A stretch of 64,000 nucleotides of DNA from Beijerinckiaceae bacterium (GTDB lineage Bacteria; Pseudomonadota; Alphaproteobacteria; Rhizobiales; Beijerinckiaceae): assembly GCA_947452455.1 (NCBI GenBank), contig CANGBX010000002.1, positions 434,001 to 498,000 on the forward strand. Direction: 5' to 3'. The notes beneath the pieces are model-generated. The model had not been told where the DNA came from. It saw nothing but the letters and a program-made list of their open reading frames with translations, and made no database searches. Below, piece by piece: positions 1 through 11,100 of this stretch (position 1 is its first letter; each line of letters opens with the position of its first letter). The position numbers were made by a program, and so were the translations under genes.

Positions 1-1400
1 CCTTCCCGCACGCTCAGTGACACAAGCTTGCCCGGCGCACGCGCAAAGACGGGTGCATCGACACGGGCTGTGGCAACAGCTGGAACGATCAAAGATGTCG
101 GCAGCGGCACGATGAAAGCCAACAAGGCAAACCCGACCACAGAAAATGTCACCGTGGCGCGGCGTGAGCGCGCGACATAATCGCGCCCTTTCCACCACCG
201 CAAAAACTCTTGCGCGATGGGGAGAAAAACAAACCAGATGATTTCAATCAGAAATAAAATGATGCCCAGCGCTTTGAAGGCGAAATGATAAACAAGCACC
301 GCAATGCCAAGGAACAAGAAGAAACGATAGATCCAGATCGCATAGGCATAAAGCGCCATAGTGATAAACCGCTTCCGGCTCATCAGTTCTGGCATGGGCG
401 CGCCCAAGCCGAACAAAAATTCACGCAAAGCCCAACGGCCGATCACCATGGCGCGTGTCTGCAAATTGGGAATGCCTAAAAAATCCGCCAAAATATGATA
501 GCCGTCAAACCGCATGAACGGATTGAGATTGAGCATCAACCCGAGCAAAAGGCTCGTCGTCGCAAGAGCAAAGACGGCCGTGCGCAAAGCACCGGGCGGC
601 AGGAACACCCACAAGAAAAGCGCCGCAGCAGCGATCATCAATTCGACCAGCAATCCTGCACAATCAATCGCCAATCTTTGCCAGCGCGATGACAGGCGCC
701 AAGCATCCGTCACATCAGAATAAAGGAACGGAGCCAAGACCATGAAGGCAATCCCCATGGTCGGCACGCGTACATGATAGCGTGTGGCCATATAGGCATG
801 GCCCAATTCATGCGCCGTCTTCACAAAGGGCACGCAGGCGGCAAGAATAAAGGCCCCTTCCCAATCAAGCAGGCCTAACCCAGTTGCAACAAAAGAATCC
901 CATTGCCGCGCGGCAAGCAAAATTCCGACCAGTCCCAAGACGCAGAAAATGCCGAACGTGATGTTCGAAAATAAAATCTCGCCGACCACACGTGTGCGTT
1001 CCAAAAAAGCTTGCGGGCGCACCAAGGGGATACGAAAAAAGAGATAATTGTGAACGAGCTGATAGAGCCAGTGTTTCTTTCGTGCGTGCTGGCGGGCAAT
1101 CAAACCGGCCGTATCTTTTGATTCCAATAATTCATGCGCACCCAGAAAATTGCGCAAAGCCAATATCTCATCACGCGAAACCACGCGACCGAAGCGGCTG
1201 TGAATGCGCCCGATTAAACCATCCAACGAGCCCACAGACCAATCACCGAGCAGTTCAACCATGCCCTGCCCGATCTGAAAATAGCGATGCGAGACGGGAT
1301 CAAAAATCACCCAACCCGGCGCGCCGGAGGCTAGGCGTGCTGAAGGCAGGATGCGCAAATCCTGGCGCATGGCGGGCAAAAAATCATCAGCCCCAATCAC
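1..1400 (-). CDS. M50 (site-2-type) membrane metallopeptidase with adaptor-like tail, partial
   Basis: Zinc metallopeptidase of the M50 family, probably in the inner membrane. Reading the minus strand from GTG at 1400 gives about 466 residues, open at the window edge. The N-terminal ~90 residues look like a PqqD-like winged-helix domain (inference). A hydrophobic region follows; HELGH lies at residues 197-201, and the second M50 motif NPFMRFDGY at 293-301 supplies the third ligand (Asp299). More membrane segments follow, then the first strand of a biotinyl-lipoyl/HlyD-like domain (APGKLVSLSVREG) where the window stops. The start overlaps the preceding adaptor gene by four bases (GTGA), so translation is probably coupled. 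Domain order resembles 'putative peptide zinc metalloproteases'. Its substrate is unknown; the cassette suggests a role in export or maturation of the giant protein. Confidence 0.88.
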   Translation of the reverse strand, partial: MIGADDFLPAMRQDLRILPSARLASGAPGWVIFDPVSHRYFQIGQGMVELLGDWSVGSLDGLIGRIHSRFGRVVSRDEILALRNFLGAHELLESKDTAGLIARQHARKKHWLYQLVHNYLFFRIPLVRPQAFLERTRVVGEILFSNITFGIFCVLGLVGILLAARQWDSFVATGLGLLDWEGAFILAACVPFVKTAHELGHAYMATRYHVRVPTMGIAFMVLAPFLYSDVTDAWRLSSRWQRLAIDCAGLLVELMIAAAALFLWVFLPPGALRTAVFALATTSLLLGLMLNLNPFMRFDGYHILADFLGIPNLQTRAMVIGRWALREFLFGLGAPMPELMSRKRFITMALYAYAIWIYRFFLFLGIAVLVYHFAFKALGIILFLIEIIWFVFLPIAQEFLRWWKGRDYVARSRRATVTFSVVGFALLAFIVPLPTSLIVPAVATARVDAPVFARAPGKLVSLSVRE

Positions 1401-2743
1401 AGGCCCACCATCTGGCGCAGCGCCGTGAGCGGTCGGCGCATCAGATAATAAATGAGCGGCACATCATCACCGAAAACCTGAGCCGTCCCGCGATAGCCGA
1501 TGCGCGGCGGCACGCTCTCACCCAGATGCCCATAAAGTACGAAAGCCAGACCACCACCCGCGATCGGCGTGGCATGATAAGTCGCACGTTCCAAACGTGC
1601 ATCGAGCGGATTGAGCGGATCTGAATCAAGATAAACGCGCACACGTGCCTGATCTCGCACAACGGGGGCATCTTTCACCGGCATGTCGATGCGCACCTGC
1701 ACATGATCGGGCGAAGCTATCTGCATGACGCGTTCGCCCATCGATACAGGTCGCCCTTCCCAATCTTTACGGCTGGCAAAGACCGCCAAACCAGATCGCC
1801 CCGCCATCACGCGCGTGCGTGTCAATTGATCAACAGCTGCATCACGCTCGGCATTGGCCAAGCGCAATTCAGCCGCTGCAATCGACAAATCCCGCCGCGC
1901 ATTGCGATCATCAAATGCGGCCTGTTGCAGGCGACGCTCTTTGGCAGCCGCCACTTCAACAGCCCGCTCGGCAACCTCCAGCCGACCACGGATGGTCGTA
2001 TCGACAAAAGAGATTAGCCCCTGCCCCGCCTCGATCTTCTGGTTGGGTTCCACCTGAATGGTTTGGATGATGCCTTCAATCGGCGCCGTCACGGTTTCAG
2101 GATCAAGGGGAACAATTTCGCAAGGGGCCAGAGCGGTCAGCGGCACGGGCACGAATGACAGCAGAAACACTGCCGCCAAAATGCACGGCAGCAAAAACTT
2201 GCGTCGACGCAAACCAAATTTCATGCGTGGCGGGCGATCAAATGCAGCCCAAGCATGGGCATAGGCGCCCGATAGATGCTGAAGCAATTTCAGCTCACGC
2301 TCTGACCACACTTCATTACGACCAAGCAACATGGCGCCCAAAGGCCTGCCATCGCGCGCACGCAACGGACAGAGTGCAAAATGGCCATAGGCCAGATCAA
2401 CAAGTCGATTTGTGTCACCCCCGCGTAGGTCATCGATGGTCAGAAGCGAGGGTTGCTCGGCGCCGGGCCAAGCGCGATTGATGGCCGCTTCCAGATCCTG
2501 CACAAGCGGCGATGTGCGCTCCACCGATGACAGGCTCGATATGGCCAAGAGAACCGCTTTGTTCTCCGGCCAACGGAAAACCGCTGCTTGCCCACAACGG
2601 ACAAGCTTGCGCGTTTCATTGGCTATCACATGCGACAGTTCGACAAGATCTTTTGCCTCACGCGCGGCGGCTTCAATGGCCAGCAAAATCTCTGCCGCAC
2701 TGGGTGCGGCACGCTGCATCTGCATCTCTGCATTCATATTCAT
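1397..2743 (-). CDS. HlyD-family adaptor with N-terminal GAF-like domain
   Basis: Membrane fusion protein of 448 residues. Residues ~20-165 look like a GAF-type domain (many small and hydrophobic residues, ending LGAMLLGRNEVWSERE), an unusual head for an HlyD adaptor. A single membrane segment spans ~182-205, followed by a half biotinyl-lipoyl motif (TAPIEGIIQTIQVEPNQKI), an Ala/Arg/Glu-rich coiled coil (~255-310), the second lipoyl half and a beta-barrel to the end. The GAF-like part would therefore be cytoplasmic and the rest periplasmic. ATG at 2743 overlaps the stop of the upstream adaptor (ATGA), and its own stop overlaps the M50 gene, so the three are translationally coupled. It should bridge inner membrane and TolC; no ABC or RND pump is encoded beside it. 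GAF assignment is by appearance and less certain than HlyD. Confidence 0.85.
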   Translation of the reverse strand: MNMNAEMQMQRAAPSAAEILLAIEAAAREAKDLVELSHVIANETRKLVRCGQAAVFRWPENKAVLLAISSLSSVERTSPLVQDLEAAINRAWPGAEQPSLLTIDDLRGGDTNRLVDLAYGHFALCPLRARDGRPLGAMLLGRNEVWSERELKLLQHLSGAYAHAWAAFDRPPRMKFGLRRRKFLLPCILAAVFLLSFVPVPLTALAPCEIVPLDPETVTAPIEGIIQTIQVEPNQKIEAGQGLISFVDTTIRGRLEVAERAVEVAAAKERRLQQAAFDDRNARRDLSIAAAELRLANAERDAAVDQLTRTRVMAGRSGLAVFASRKDWEGRPVSMGERVMQIASPDHVQVRIDMPVKDAPVVRDQARVRVYLDSDPLNPLDARLERATYHATPIAGGGLAFVLYGHLGESVPPRIGYRGTAQVFGDDVPLIYYLMRRPLTALRQMVGL

Positions 2744-3504
2744 GGCCGCGCCTTGGGAACAGGCAAAATGGCCGTGCCACTCATGCCCTGCAAAACACCG
2801 GCGTAGAGACCATCAAAAGTCCCAAAAACCTTCACCGTCTGGCTTGCCGGTTCAACCGCAGAGCCCTGACGCACAATCCGCGCCGGATAAGTTTGGCCCG
2901 TCTCATCAACGCGAAAGAGAAATGTCGTGCCCGGTTGCAAAGTTAACAGCGCAGATGAGGAGACCAGCAATTCGATCTCCAACCGCTCGCGATCAACAAT
3001 ACGCAGCAAGGGCGTCGAAGGGGCAATCACCTCATGGGGGTTGGCATTGCGATCAACAACCGCGCCAGAAAAGGGTGCGCGTACGATGCAGCCTTTCACA
3101 CGCACGGCTGTGGCATCCATATCGGCTGCTGCCCTGTCACGACGCGCCTCCGCCGTCTCCACATCGCGCTGACCGGCCGCCTTCATGCGCGCCATTTCAC
3201 GCGCGGTTTCGAGCGCCACATCGGCAGCGCGCAATTCAGCCTTGGCGCCTGCGAGATTGGCGTTCATGGCCTCGCAATCAAAGGACACAAGCACGTCGCC
3301 CGATTTGAAAACCTCGCCCTCACGAAAGGGCATGGCCAAAATGCGGGCCGAGATTTCACTGGAGATCGTCGCTTCCCCTAATGAGCGCACGAGCCCGCGC
3401 GCCTCCTCCGCTGCCCTTGCGGGAACAAGAGGCCCGACCAATGTAGCCAAGCCGAAAAGCGTGCCGATGCCGACCAGTACACTGGCCGTGCGGCTGTCAC
3501 TCAT
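2740..3504 (-). CDS. short periplasmic adaptor (RND/HlyD type)
   Basis: Periplasmic adaptor of 254 residues. I use ATG at 3504, which overlaps the TolC stop in ATGAGTGA; the frame continues 12 codons further up without better support. An N-terminal hydrophobic stretch ending PARAAEE is a likely signal peptide. Then come lipoyl strand 1 (SLGEATISSEISARILAMPF), an alpha hairpin rich in Ala/Glu/Arg (~75-125), lipoyl strand 2 (VRAPFSGAVVDRNANPHEVI) and a barrel. It is shorter than typical AcrA/HlyD (350-480 residues), lacking much of the membrane-proximal domain. As the second adaptor in the cassette it probably pairs with the GAF-HlyD protein and with TolC. Confidence 0.87.
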   Translation of the reverse strand: MSDSRTASVLVGIGTLFGLATLVGPLVPARAAEEARGLVRSLGEATISSEISARILAMPFREGEVFKSGDVLVSFDCEAMNANLAGAKAELRAADVALETAREMARMKAAGQRDVETAEARRDRAAADMDATAVRVKGCIVRAPFSGAVVDRNANPHEVIAPSTPLLRIVDRERLEIELLVSSSALLTLQPGTTFLFRVDETGQTYPARIVRQGSAVEPASQTVKVFGTFDGLYAGVLQGMSGTAILPVPKARP

Positions 3505-5023
3505 TCGACACAACACGGGCCGGCACCGCGCGCCCCTCAAGCTTGGCGCGGAAAGCGGATTTCAATTCAGACAAATCACTTGAGATTTCTGGATAGGGAT
3601 CACGCCCCATGGACGTCTGAACGACTGCCCAAGCAGCATGCACTTCAGCAAGGGCCATGTCATAACGCGCATGAGCCAGCAAGGCGGACAATTCCTCGCG
3701 CACCAATTCCTGATCACCACTACGCGCAGCCGATGTAGAAGCCTGTAATTGTTCGAGCAATTCTCTTTGCACAGATTCAAAATCACGGGACGTTTGGAGA
3801 CGACGACGAGCCTGCGCATAACGATCACGGCTGATCACCACCTGAAGAGCAACAGAGGCCACAAGGGCCCGTGCACGTTCCCGAACAAGATTTTCTTTTG
3901 CCTCTACTTCAGACTGACGCAATGGCAGAGTGAAGACCTTCATCAAGTTCCAGCTCGCCTGCGCTCCATAGCCCAGCCATTCCTTATTCAGTGTATAGGA
4001 ATTGCTCGTGGTATTGGCATTCAAGAAAATATTGATGCTGGGCAAAGTCTCAAGCAGGGCAATCGCCTGCCCCTTGCTTTCGATGCGCTCCTGATACAGC
4101 GCTTCGCGCACATCGGGGCGAAACTCGAGTGCGCTTTCAAACATGCTCTTGGTGTCAGGCAAGCGTCCGCTGATTTCAGCTTTGGGGCGCACAAGCGAGA
4201 AATTTGTTCCAGGCGGCAAGTTCATGAGTGAGGCAAGCTGTGCCTTGGCAGTCACGACTTCCGTTTGCACGGATTGAACGCGGTCCTGAATTTCGTAGAT
4301 TTCTTTCTGATAGGCCAATGCGGTGAGCGGAGAAACATTGCCATCCTTGATCAGAACCCGCGACTGTTCCAAAGCGGCCTTGGCGCGGGCCTCCACTTTC
4401 GGCAATTCACGCGCCAAATATTCAGCTGCCAGAGCTCGCCAATAGACCGTACGCACATCTTCAATCAAATGCGCCAGAACGCGCCGACGGCGCTCTTGCG
4501 CCACAAGAACTTGATCGGCAGCCTGTTTGGCCCGCACATAAGAAAGGCCCAGATCAAGCACGTTCCAAGCGAGCGCCGTATTGGCCGTATTCAACCGTTC
4601 ATCTTGTGAGGTGGAGGCCGAAAAATTGTTGAGCTTCTGACCAATATTATAGCTCGAACTTGCGTCCACCTTATTGCGCAACGTCCGTCCTGCACCCGCC
4701 GTCAAACCTGGCAACATGGCCACATTGGCGCTTGCGAGTTCAGTGGAGCGCAACAGGTATTCTGCCTGCTGAACGCGGTCTTCCAGATTATAAAGCACGG
4801 CGCGTGCCATGGCCTCGCCTAGATCGATTGAGCCCTTAACGGGCTCTTGGCCTTCATAAATATCTGCCACCCGATCTTGAGCTGCTTGGGATAATTGCGC
4901 ATTTGTCATCGGCTCGGGTGCAACCATGCAGCCCGAAAGGACGAGCCCCGAAAGCAACACAACAGAAAACTGCCAAGTCTGGCTAGGGCGCGCAATTGGC
5001 CCAAGATCACGAATGAAAAACAT
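3497..5023 (-). CDS. TolC-family outer membrane factor, lipoprotein
   Basis: Outer membrane efflux/secretion channel of 508 residues. ATG at 5023 is chosen over an upstream TTG at 5095 because it leaves a normal lipoprotein signal peptide: hydrophobic VVLLSGLVLSGC with lipobox LSGC at residues 29-32. The rest has the usual two OEP repeats, long helices rich in Ala/Glu/Gln/Arg with typical phrases such as SPLTALAYQKEIYEI and RPDVREALYQERI. It lies just downstream of the giant gene and overlaps the adaptor gene by eight bases. It should form the outer-membrane exit duct of this cassette. Confidence 0.92.
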   Translation of the reverse strand: MFFIRDLGPIARPSQTWQFSVVLLSGLVLSGCMVAPEPMTNAQLSQAAQDRVADIYEGQEPVKGSIDLGEAMARAVLYNLEDRVQQAEYLLRSTELASANVAMLPGLTAGAGRTLRNKVDASSSYNIGQKLNNFSASTSQDERLNTANTALAWNVLDLGLSYVRAKQAADQVLVAQERRRRVLAHLIEDVRTVYWRALAAEYLARELPKVEARAKAALEQSRVLIKDGNVSPLTALAYQKEIYEIQDRVQSVQTEVVTAKAQLASLMNLPPGTNFSLVRPKAEISGRLPDTKSMFESALEFRPDVREALYQERIESKGQAIALLETLPSINIFLNANTTSNSYTLNKEWLGYGAQASWNLMKVFTLPLRQSEVEAKENLVRERARALVASVALQVVISRDRYAQARRRLQTSRDFESVQRELLEQLQASTSAARSGDQELVREELSALLAHARYDMALAEVHAAWAVVQTSMGRDPYPEISSDLSELKSAFRAKLEGRAVPARVVSNE

Positions 5024-5107
5024 CAAAAAACTCGCAATAAAAGAATGGTGTTCGTCTACAACAAATTCAACAAAATGAAAACCTGCGAAATCCAAATGCA
5101 GCGCAGC

Positions 5108-8100
5108 TTATCCAAGCTCTTCTGCCAAAAGGTCAGCAAGTTCTGTCACATCGCCCCAAAGAAGCCCTGCCAATTGCTGGTCCAGACTTTGCGGCATAAG
5201 CCATGCCCCATCGGGAGAATTGACCGTAAATTGCCCCGACTTGGTATCGACCCTGATCTGCTGACGGATCACGGTGCCATCCCGCATGGTAATTTCGATC
5301 TCCATGCGAACTTCGGACGGCCCGTCACGGCGCACCAGAATACGCCCTGTCTTTGTATCTTCAATATAGGGCGCAACTTCAGGACGCGATGTGATTTTAA
5401 CAACGTCTATCTGGGGTAAATCTTCACGGGCCTGAACAAAAGCCGCGCCCCGCTCGCGCACCAGAATGCCGACTTCAACAAAGGCCGGCCGCAGATAGCT
5501 CGCATATTCAACGGCCGGAATTTGCTGAATGGGTGACGCAGCGTCACCAACCGAGCCCGTCACGTCACGCCGGAAGGCCTTACCATCAGTGGTCACAACA
5601 ATGCTGTTGACAGTTTTGACATCAAAGACAGACCCCAGAGGAACCCCAAATGTCGAAGACACCTGATTATCAGCTTGTGCTTCAGGTTTTGGGAATACAG
5701 CAGGGACCACCGGCTTAGGGGTCTCAGTCACCACAACTGGCTCCGGTGAAGCCGATGGCGCTCGCGGCAGTGAAATCGTAAGTTTGGAATCTGCTGTGTC
5801 AACAGAATTTCCCGCCGCATCCGTGATGCGAACGAAAATCGTCGAGTCACCCTCGTCGAGGGAGACACTATTTCTGACCGAATATTTCCCCGTCTGCGGA
5901 TCAGACGTGCCGCTACCGATCAGGACGACCTTATTTCCATCCCTGCGATAGACATCGACACGGGCACCCTTTTCAGCCTGACCGACAAATTTCACATCTG
6001 TCGATTGAGCTGGGCCATCAAATGGCTTGGCGACATCAGGAGTGCCCGTGCCATCATCGAAACCATCGAGCTTTCCACTTGTGCCCTGATCGATGACAAG
6101 CGTCGAGTTGGCCGTATCGGCACTATTGCCAGCGCTATCCGTCACGCGTGCGAATATCTGATAGGTGCCTTCACCCAATGCTGATCCTGGTGTGATCGAC
6201 CACTTGCCATTCACAATGGTCGTGGTGCCAAGACTTACGAGATTGGCGCCATCCCGACGGAACATTTCAACTTTGGCCCCCGCCTCACCCGTGCCGTTGA
6301 AGGTCGGTGTGGTGTCATTGGTGGGCGTGCTAAGTGCAAAATTACCCGACTGCGGATCAACATTGTCATCATAGCTCGTCAAAGCCACCGCCGGCGCATT
6401 GGTATCAATAGCTATGCCCGCGAAGGAATTGAGCGAACCGGCATTGCCGGCTTTGTCAGTGAAAGATCCTTTCAGCGTGACACCAGCCTGGCCCTCAAAA
6501 CCCGCCTCCGGCGTAAAGGTCGCCGTGAAGATTTTTGGATTGGTAGAACTGCGAACAAAATTGCTCAACGTGCCATGTGTCACGTTGAAATCGTCGATTG
6601 TGAGATCAAGTACGTCCTCTGACGCTTCGAACGTCAAAATGGCTGTCTCGCCAATTTTGAGAGCTGTGGCAGACGACGTGACTGTGAGCTTTGGTGCCAC
6701 TGTGTCCAGTGTGAAGCTTGTTGTGCCCCCGTCCGAGTCATTGCCCGCAGCATCTTTGGCGATGGCAGAGACCGTAATCGGGCCATCTCCCAATGTGTTG
6801 ATGTCATCTTGAGTCAGGATGACAGGTACAGGGGTCGCGCCTCCACCCTTCACCGTCTTGTTCACCTTTTTCGTGCCATTGGTGAAAGTGACCGTCACGT
6901 CAGTGTCGGGATCCGCCGTCACCGTCACAACGCCCTTGTCCTGCTTGGCTTCTTCACCTGTGGCCCCGTCATCGACACCCGGTCCCGGGGTTACCACGGG
7001 CTTGGTGGGCTTCACAGTATCGAGCGTAAAGCTGGTGGATCCGGCATCTGACACATTGCCTGCCAGATCGGTTGCTTTTGCAGAAACCGAAATCGTCCCG
7101 TCACCCAAGCTCGCCAGATCAGCTGTTGTGAGAAGAGCAGCAACTGGCGTTGCACCATTGCCTGTCACATTTTTGGTGATCGTTTTCGTGCCATTGGTGA
7201 AAGTCACAACGACAGAGGAGCCCGATTCAGCCGTCAATGTCACGACCCCGCCAGTCGCTGTCGCCTCGGCACTTGTCGCACCATCAGCAACACCTGTCCC
7301 TAGCGCAAGAACAGGAGCGTCCGGCTTGGTCGTATCAACCCTGTAAGTGGCATTATCTGCAACCGGAGCGTGACCCAGAACAACAGAATTGCCAGAAGAT
7401 TTGGTCGTAATGGCAGCCCCGTTCAAAGTGAGCACACTGGCATCTAGGCTGATACCATTTGTATCCGTCTCACCTGCTCCAATTGAGTAGGTGAATGTGA
7501 GACTCGACGTGCCAGAACCGCCTTTAAAGATCGCATATTTCGTATCATTGCCGATCTTGAAGGCGAGCTGTGGTGTACCGCTCGTCACATTGACTGCTTC
7601 GGTAAAGGTCACGGTCGCCGTGACTGTGTCACCTTCATTGAGATAATTATTTTGCGCACCTGTCTGGGATGTCAGAGCCACGCTGCTGATCGATGCAGCC
7701 GTTGTATCGAGAGCAAAACTCAAAGGCCCCGATGTGACGCTCTGCGCATTGCCAGCATTGCCCGCAATATCAGCAAAAGAGCCAGTTGTTTTGAATTCAA
7801 TTTTCCCGGTGCCATTGAAACTGGTCTTTGGGGTAAATGTGGCTGTGTAAACCTTCGGATCAGTGGTGCTTTGCACTAAGTTGCTCAATGACCCGTTGGT
7901 GACATCAAAATCACTCACATCAAGACCCGTCACAGCCTCTGACAGAGTGAAGGTGATCGTTGCAAATTCACCCGCTTTCAAAGATGTGGCGGACGTTGAC
8001 AGTGCGAGCGTGGGGGCTGTCCTGTCGAGAGTGAAATTTGAGGTTGCAGCATCAGATGCATTACCAGCAGCATCCGTAGCCACAGCCGTCACGGTCAAAG

Positions 8101-11100
8101 GTCCATCACCCAAATCCGCAAGGTCTTGAGGTGTTAAGCTAATGAGGAGGGGTGTCGCACCCCCGCCTGTATAGGTGGGCTTGGTGACTGTCTTGGTGCC
8201 ATTCTTGAAAGTCACGACAACAGACGTACCTGCCTCGGCTGTCAGCGTCATGGTCGCATCATTGGTCAGGCGATCGCTACCGTTCGATCCGCTATCCGTC
8301 GACAAAGTCAAAACCGGTGCTGGAGGTTTTGTCGTATCGATTGTGATTGTAAAGGAAGACGAAGCGACACTCTCATTGCCCGCAGCATCGGTTGCTTTCA
8401 CTGTAAACGCATGAACATCCGCTGTCAGATTGGCTGTAGTGAATGTATATGTGCCAAGCGTAGATGTCTCGGTCGCAGTGCCAAGCAATGTCGAGCCGTC
8501 ATAGACCCTCACGACCGATCCCGACTCCGCAGTGATTGTCAAAGTCGGCGTTGTGTCATTGGTGTAACCATTATTGGAGACAGTGCCAGTGACAGGCGAT
8601 GCATCGTCATTCAAATTCGAAATAACTGGTTTTGCCGGGGCACTCGCATCAATCGTCACAGTATACGAGTTCGAGACCCCGCTTTCATTGCCAGCACTAT
8701 CTGAGGATTTAACGGTAAAGCTGTGACCACCATTGGACAGGGCTGCTGTCGTAAATGTGAATATGCCTGAAGTCGAAGTTTCCGTGGCTGTCCCGAGCAA
8801 AGTCGAACCGTCATAGACCTTCACAACAGACCCTGTTTCCGCTGTGATCGTCAATGTCGGTGTCGTATCATTGGTTGCACTACTATTCGCAACAATGCCT
8901 TGCACTGGATCCACATTATCCGTCACGGAAGTGATCGTCGGCGTAGCAGGAGTCGTTGTATCAATGGACACAGCATAGGCTGAGGATTGTGAGCTTTCAT
9001 TGCCCGCAGCATCCGTAGCTTTGACAGTAAAGCTGTGGTTGCCGCTATTCAGGGCCGAAGTTGTGTATGTAAATGTGCCGGCAGTCGAGGTCTCCGTGGC
9101 CGTGCCGAGCAAAGTGGTTCCGTCATAGACCTTCACCACAGACCCTGTTTCCGCTGTGATCGTCAATGTCGGTGTCGTGTCATTGGTTGCCCCACTATTG
9201 ACAACAACGCCTTGCACTGGATCGACATTATCCGTCACCGAAGTGATCGTGGGCGTAGATGGAGCGCTCGCATCAATGGTCACCGCATAGGTGGCTGAGG
9301 CCGCACTTTCGTTGCCCGCAACATCTGTCGCCTTCACTGTGAAGGTATGACTACCGCTACTCAGGGCAGATGTTGTAAAATTATAGGTGCCAGCGGTTGA
9401 TGTTTCGGTGGCAGTACCGAGCAAAGTCGAACCGTCATAGACCTTCACTACCGATCCTGCTTCCGCAGTGATCGTTAGCGTCGGCGTTGTATCATTGGTG
9501 AAACCATTATTAGCAACAGTTCCCTGAACAGGATCGACATTATCATTCACAGAATGAATCGCGGGCGTAGTTGGTGCCTTTGTGTCCACGGCCAGCGAGA
9601 GGGATGAAGGCGGCGCTAATCCTTCATTGCCGGCGAGATCCGTGTAAGACCCGCCGAATGAGAGATTTGCGGAACCCTCAAATGAAGAGGATGGCGTAAA
9701 AGTCGCTGTATAGACATTGCTCGTGCCAACCCGCGCAAAATTGCTCAAGGCACCATTGCTCACCGTAAAATCAGAGGCATCAAGACCCAAGACAGATTCC
9801 GATACCGTAAAGGTAATAGTCGCCGTCTCCCCGATTTTCAGGGCTGGTTGCGAAGATGAAATAGTAATCGTCGGAGCCGCCGTATCAACCATAAGGGTCG
9901 CATTATCGCTGACCGCAGCATGGTCGAGCACGACATTATTGCCTGATGAACCAATGAGTGTCGCGCCATTCAGCTCCAGCTTGTTGGCATCAATGCTGAT
10001 GCCGTTTGAATCTGTGTCACCAGACGCGATTGTATAGGTGAAGGTCAGGCCTGTGGTGCCATCCCCACTCTTGTAAGTCGCGTAACGTGTCACGCCACCA
10101 ATGTTGAGCGCGACCCGCGGCGTCCCGGTGACCGTGACTGATTGCGTGAAAGTGGCTGTGACGGTGACGACATCACCCGCATTGAGATAATTGTTTTGCC
10201 CGCCCGTGGCTGTGATGGCGAGACTGGAAAGCGATGGCGCCGTCGTATCGACGCTTAAACTGACTGGCGTTTTTAAAGTGCCAGCATTACCCGCAATGTC
10301 TGTATAGGCGCCGGTCAAAGTGACAGTCGCAGTACCGTTGAAATTGGTCGCTGGTGAAAAGGTCGCTGTGTAAACCTTGGCATTTGTCGAGCTCTGGGTG
10401 AACGCACTCAATGTGCCACCCGAAACTGTGAAGTCAGTGGCCGTGAGGCCGTCAATCGATTCTGATGCTGTAAAAGTAATGGTTGTCGTCTCACCAGCTT
10501 TGAGACTTGTCTTATCAGCAACCCAGGTCACTTCAGGTGCTGACGTATCAATGGTGAGAGCAGCAGAGTTTGACGAGATTGCCGAGACAAGACCGAAATA
10601 GGTCTGTCTGACTTGAATCTGCCCAGACGCGTAGGTGCCATCACCTAGATCGAAACTCGTGCCGGATCCTTGTGTGAAATTAACACCACCATCAATCGAA
10701 TATTCCCAATCCGCTCTTATCGAAACCAAACTACTCACAGTGACGGTTTTATTTTTCATAACACCATCGATCAGCGATACACCTGTCTCAGCGGGAAGTG
10801 TCAAAACAAGAGCATCGGGTGGTGTATTTATAACGGTTAAGTCTGTAGTAATGCCCCCGATTGAACTTGCATTGCCGGCAAGGTCAATAAGCTGCGTTTT
10901 AATTGTATTTTTTGGATAAAATCCATCTTGCAAATAAACAAATCCATCCGTTGAGAGCTGCCATGTTGTGCCGCTATCAAGAGAATAACGCAGATACCCG
11001 CCAGACGTCTGGGCATCAAAATCAGAAGCATAAAAGAAATTGGCACCTACAATCTTGTTGCTGTTGGGAATGCTATTATCTACATTAGAATCAGGAAATT

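Noticed and set aside
2412-3308. 298-codon plus-strand frame over the adaptor genes
   Set aside because: Opposite two adaptor genes with clear domains; no recognisable features.
8330-9590. Regular repeats as a possible CRISPR array
   Set aside because: Period is ~312 bp, in frame, and encodes Ig-like modules.
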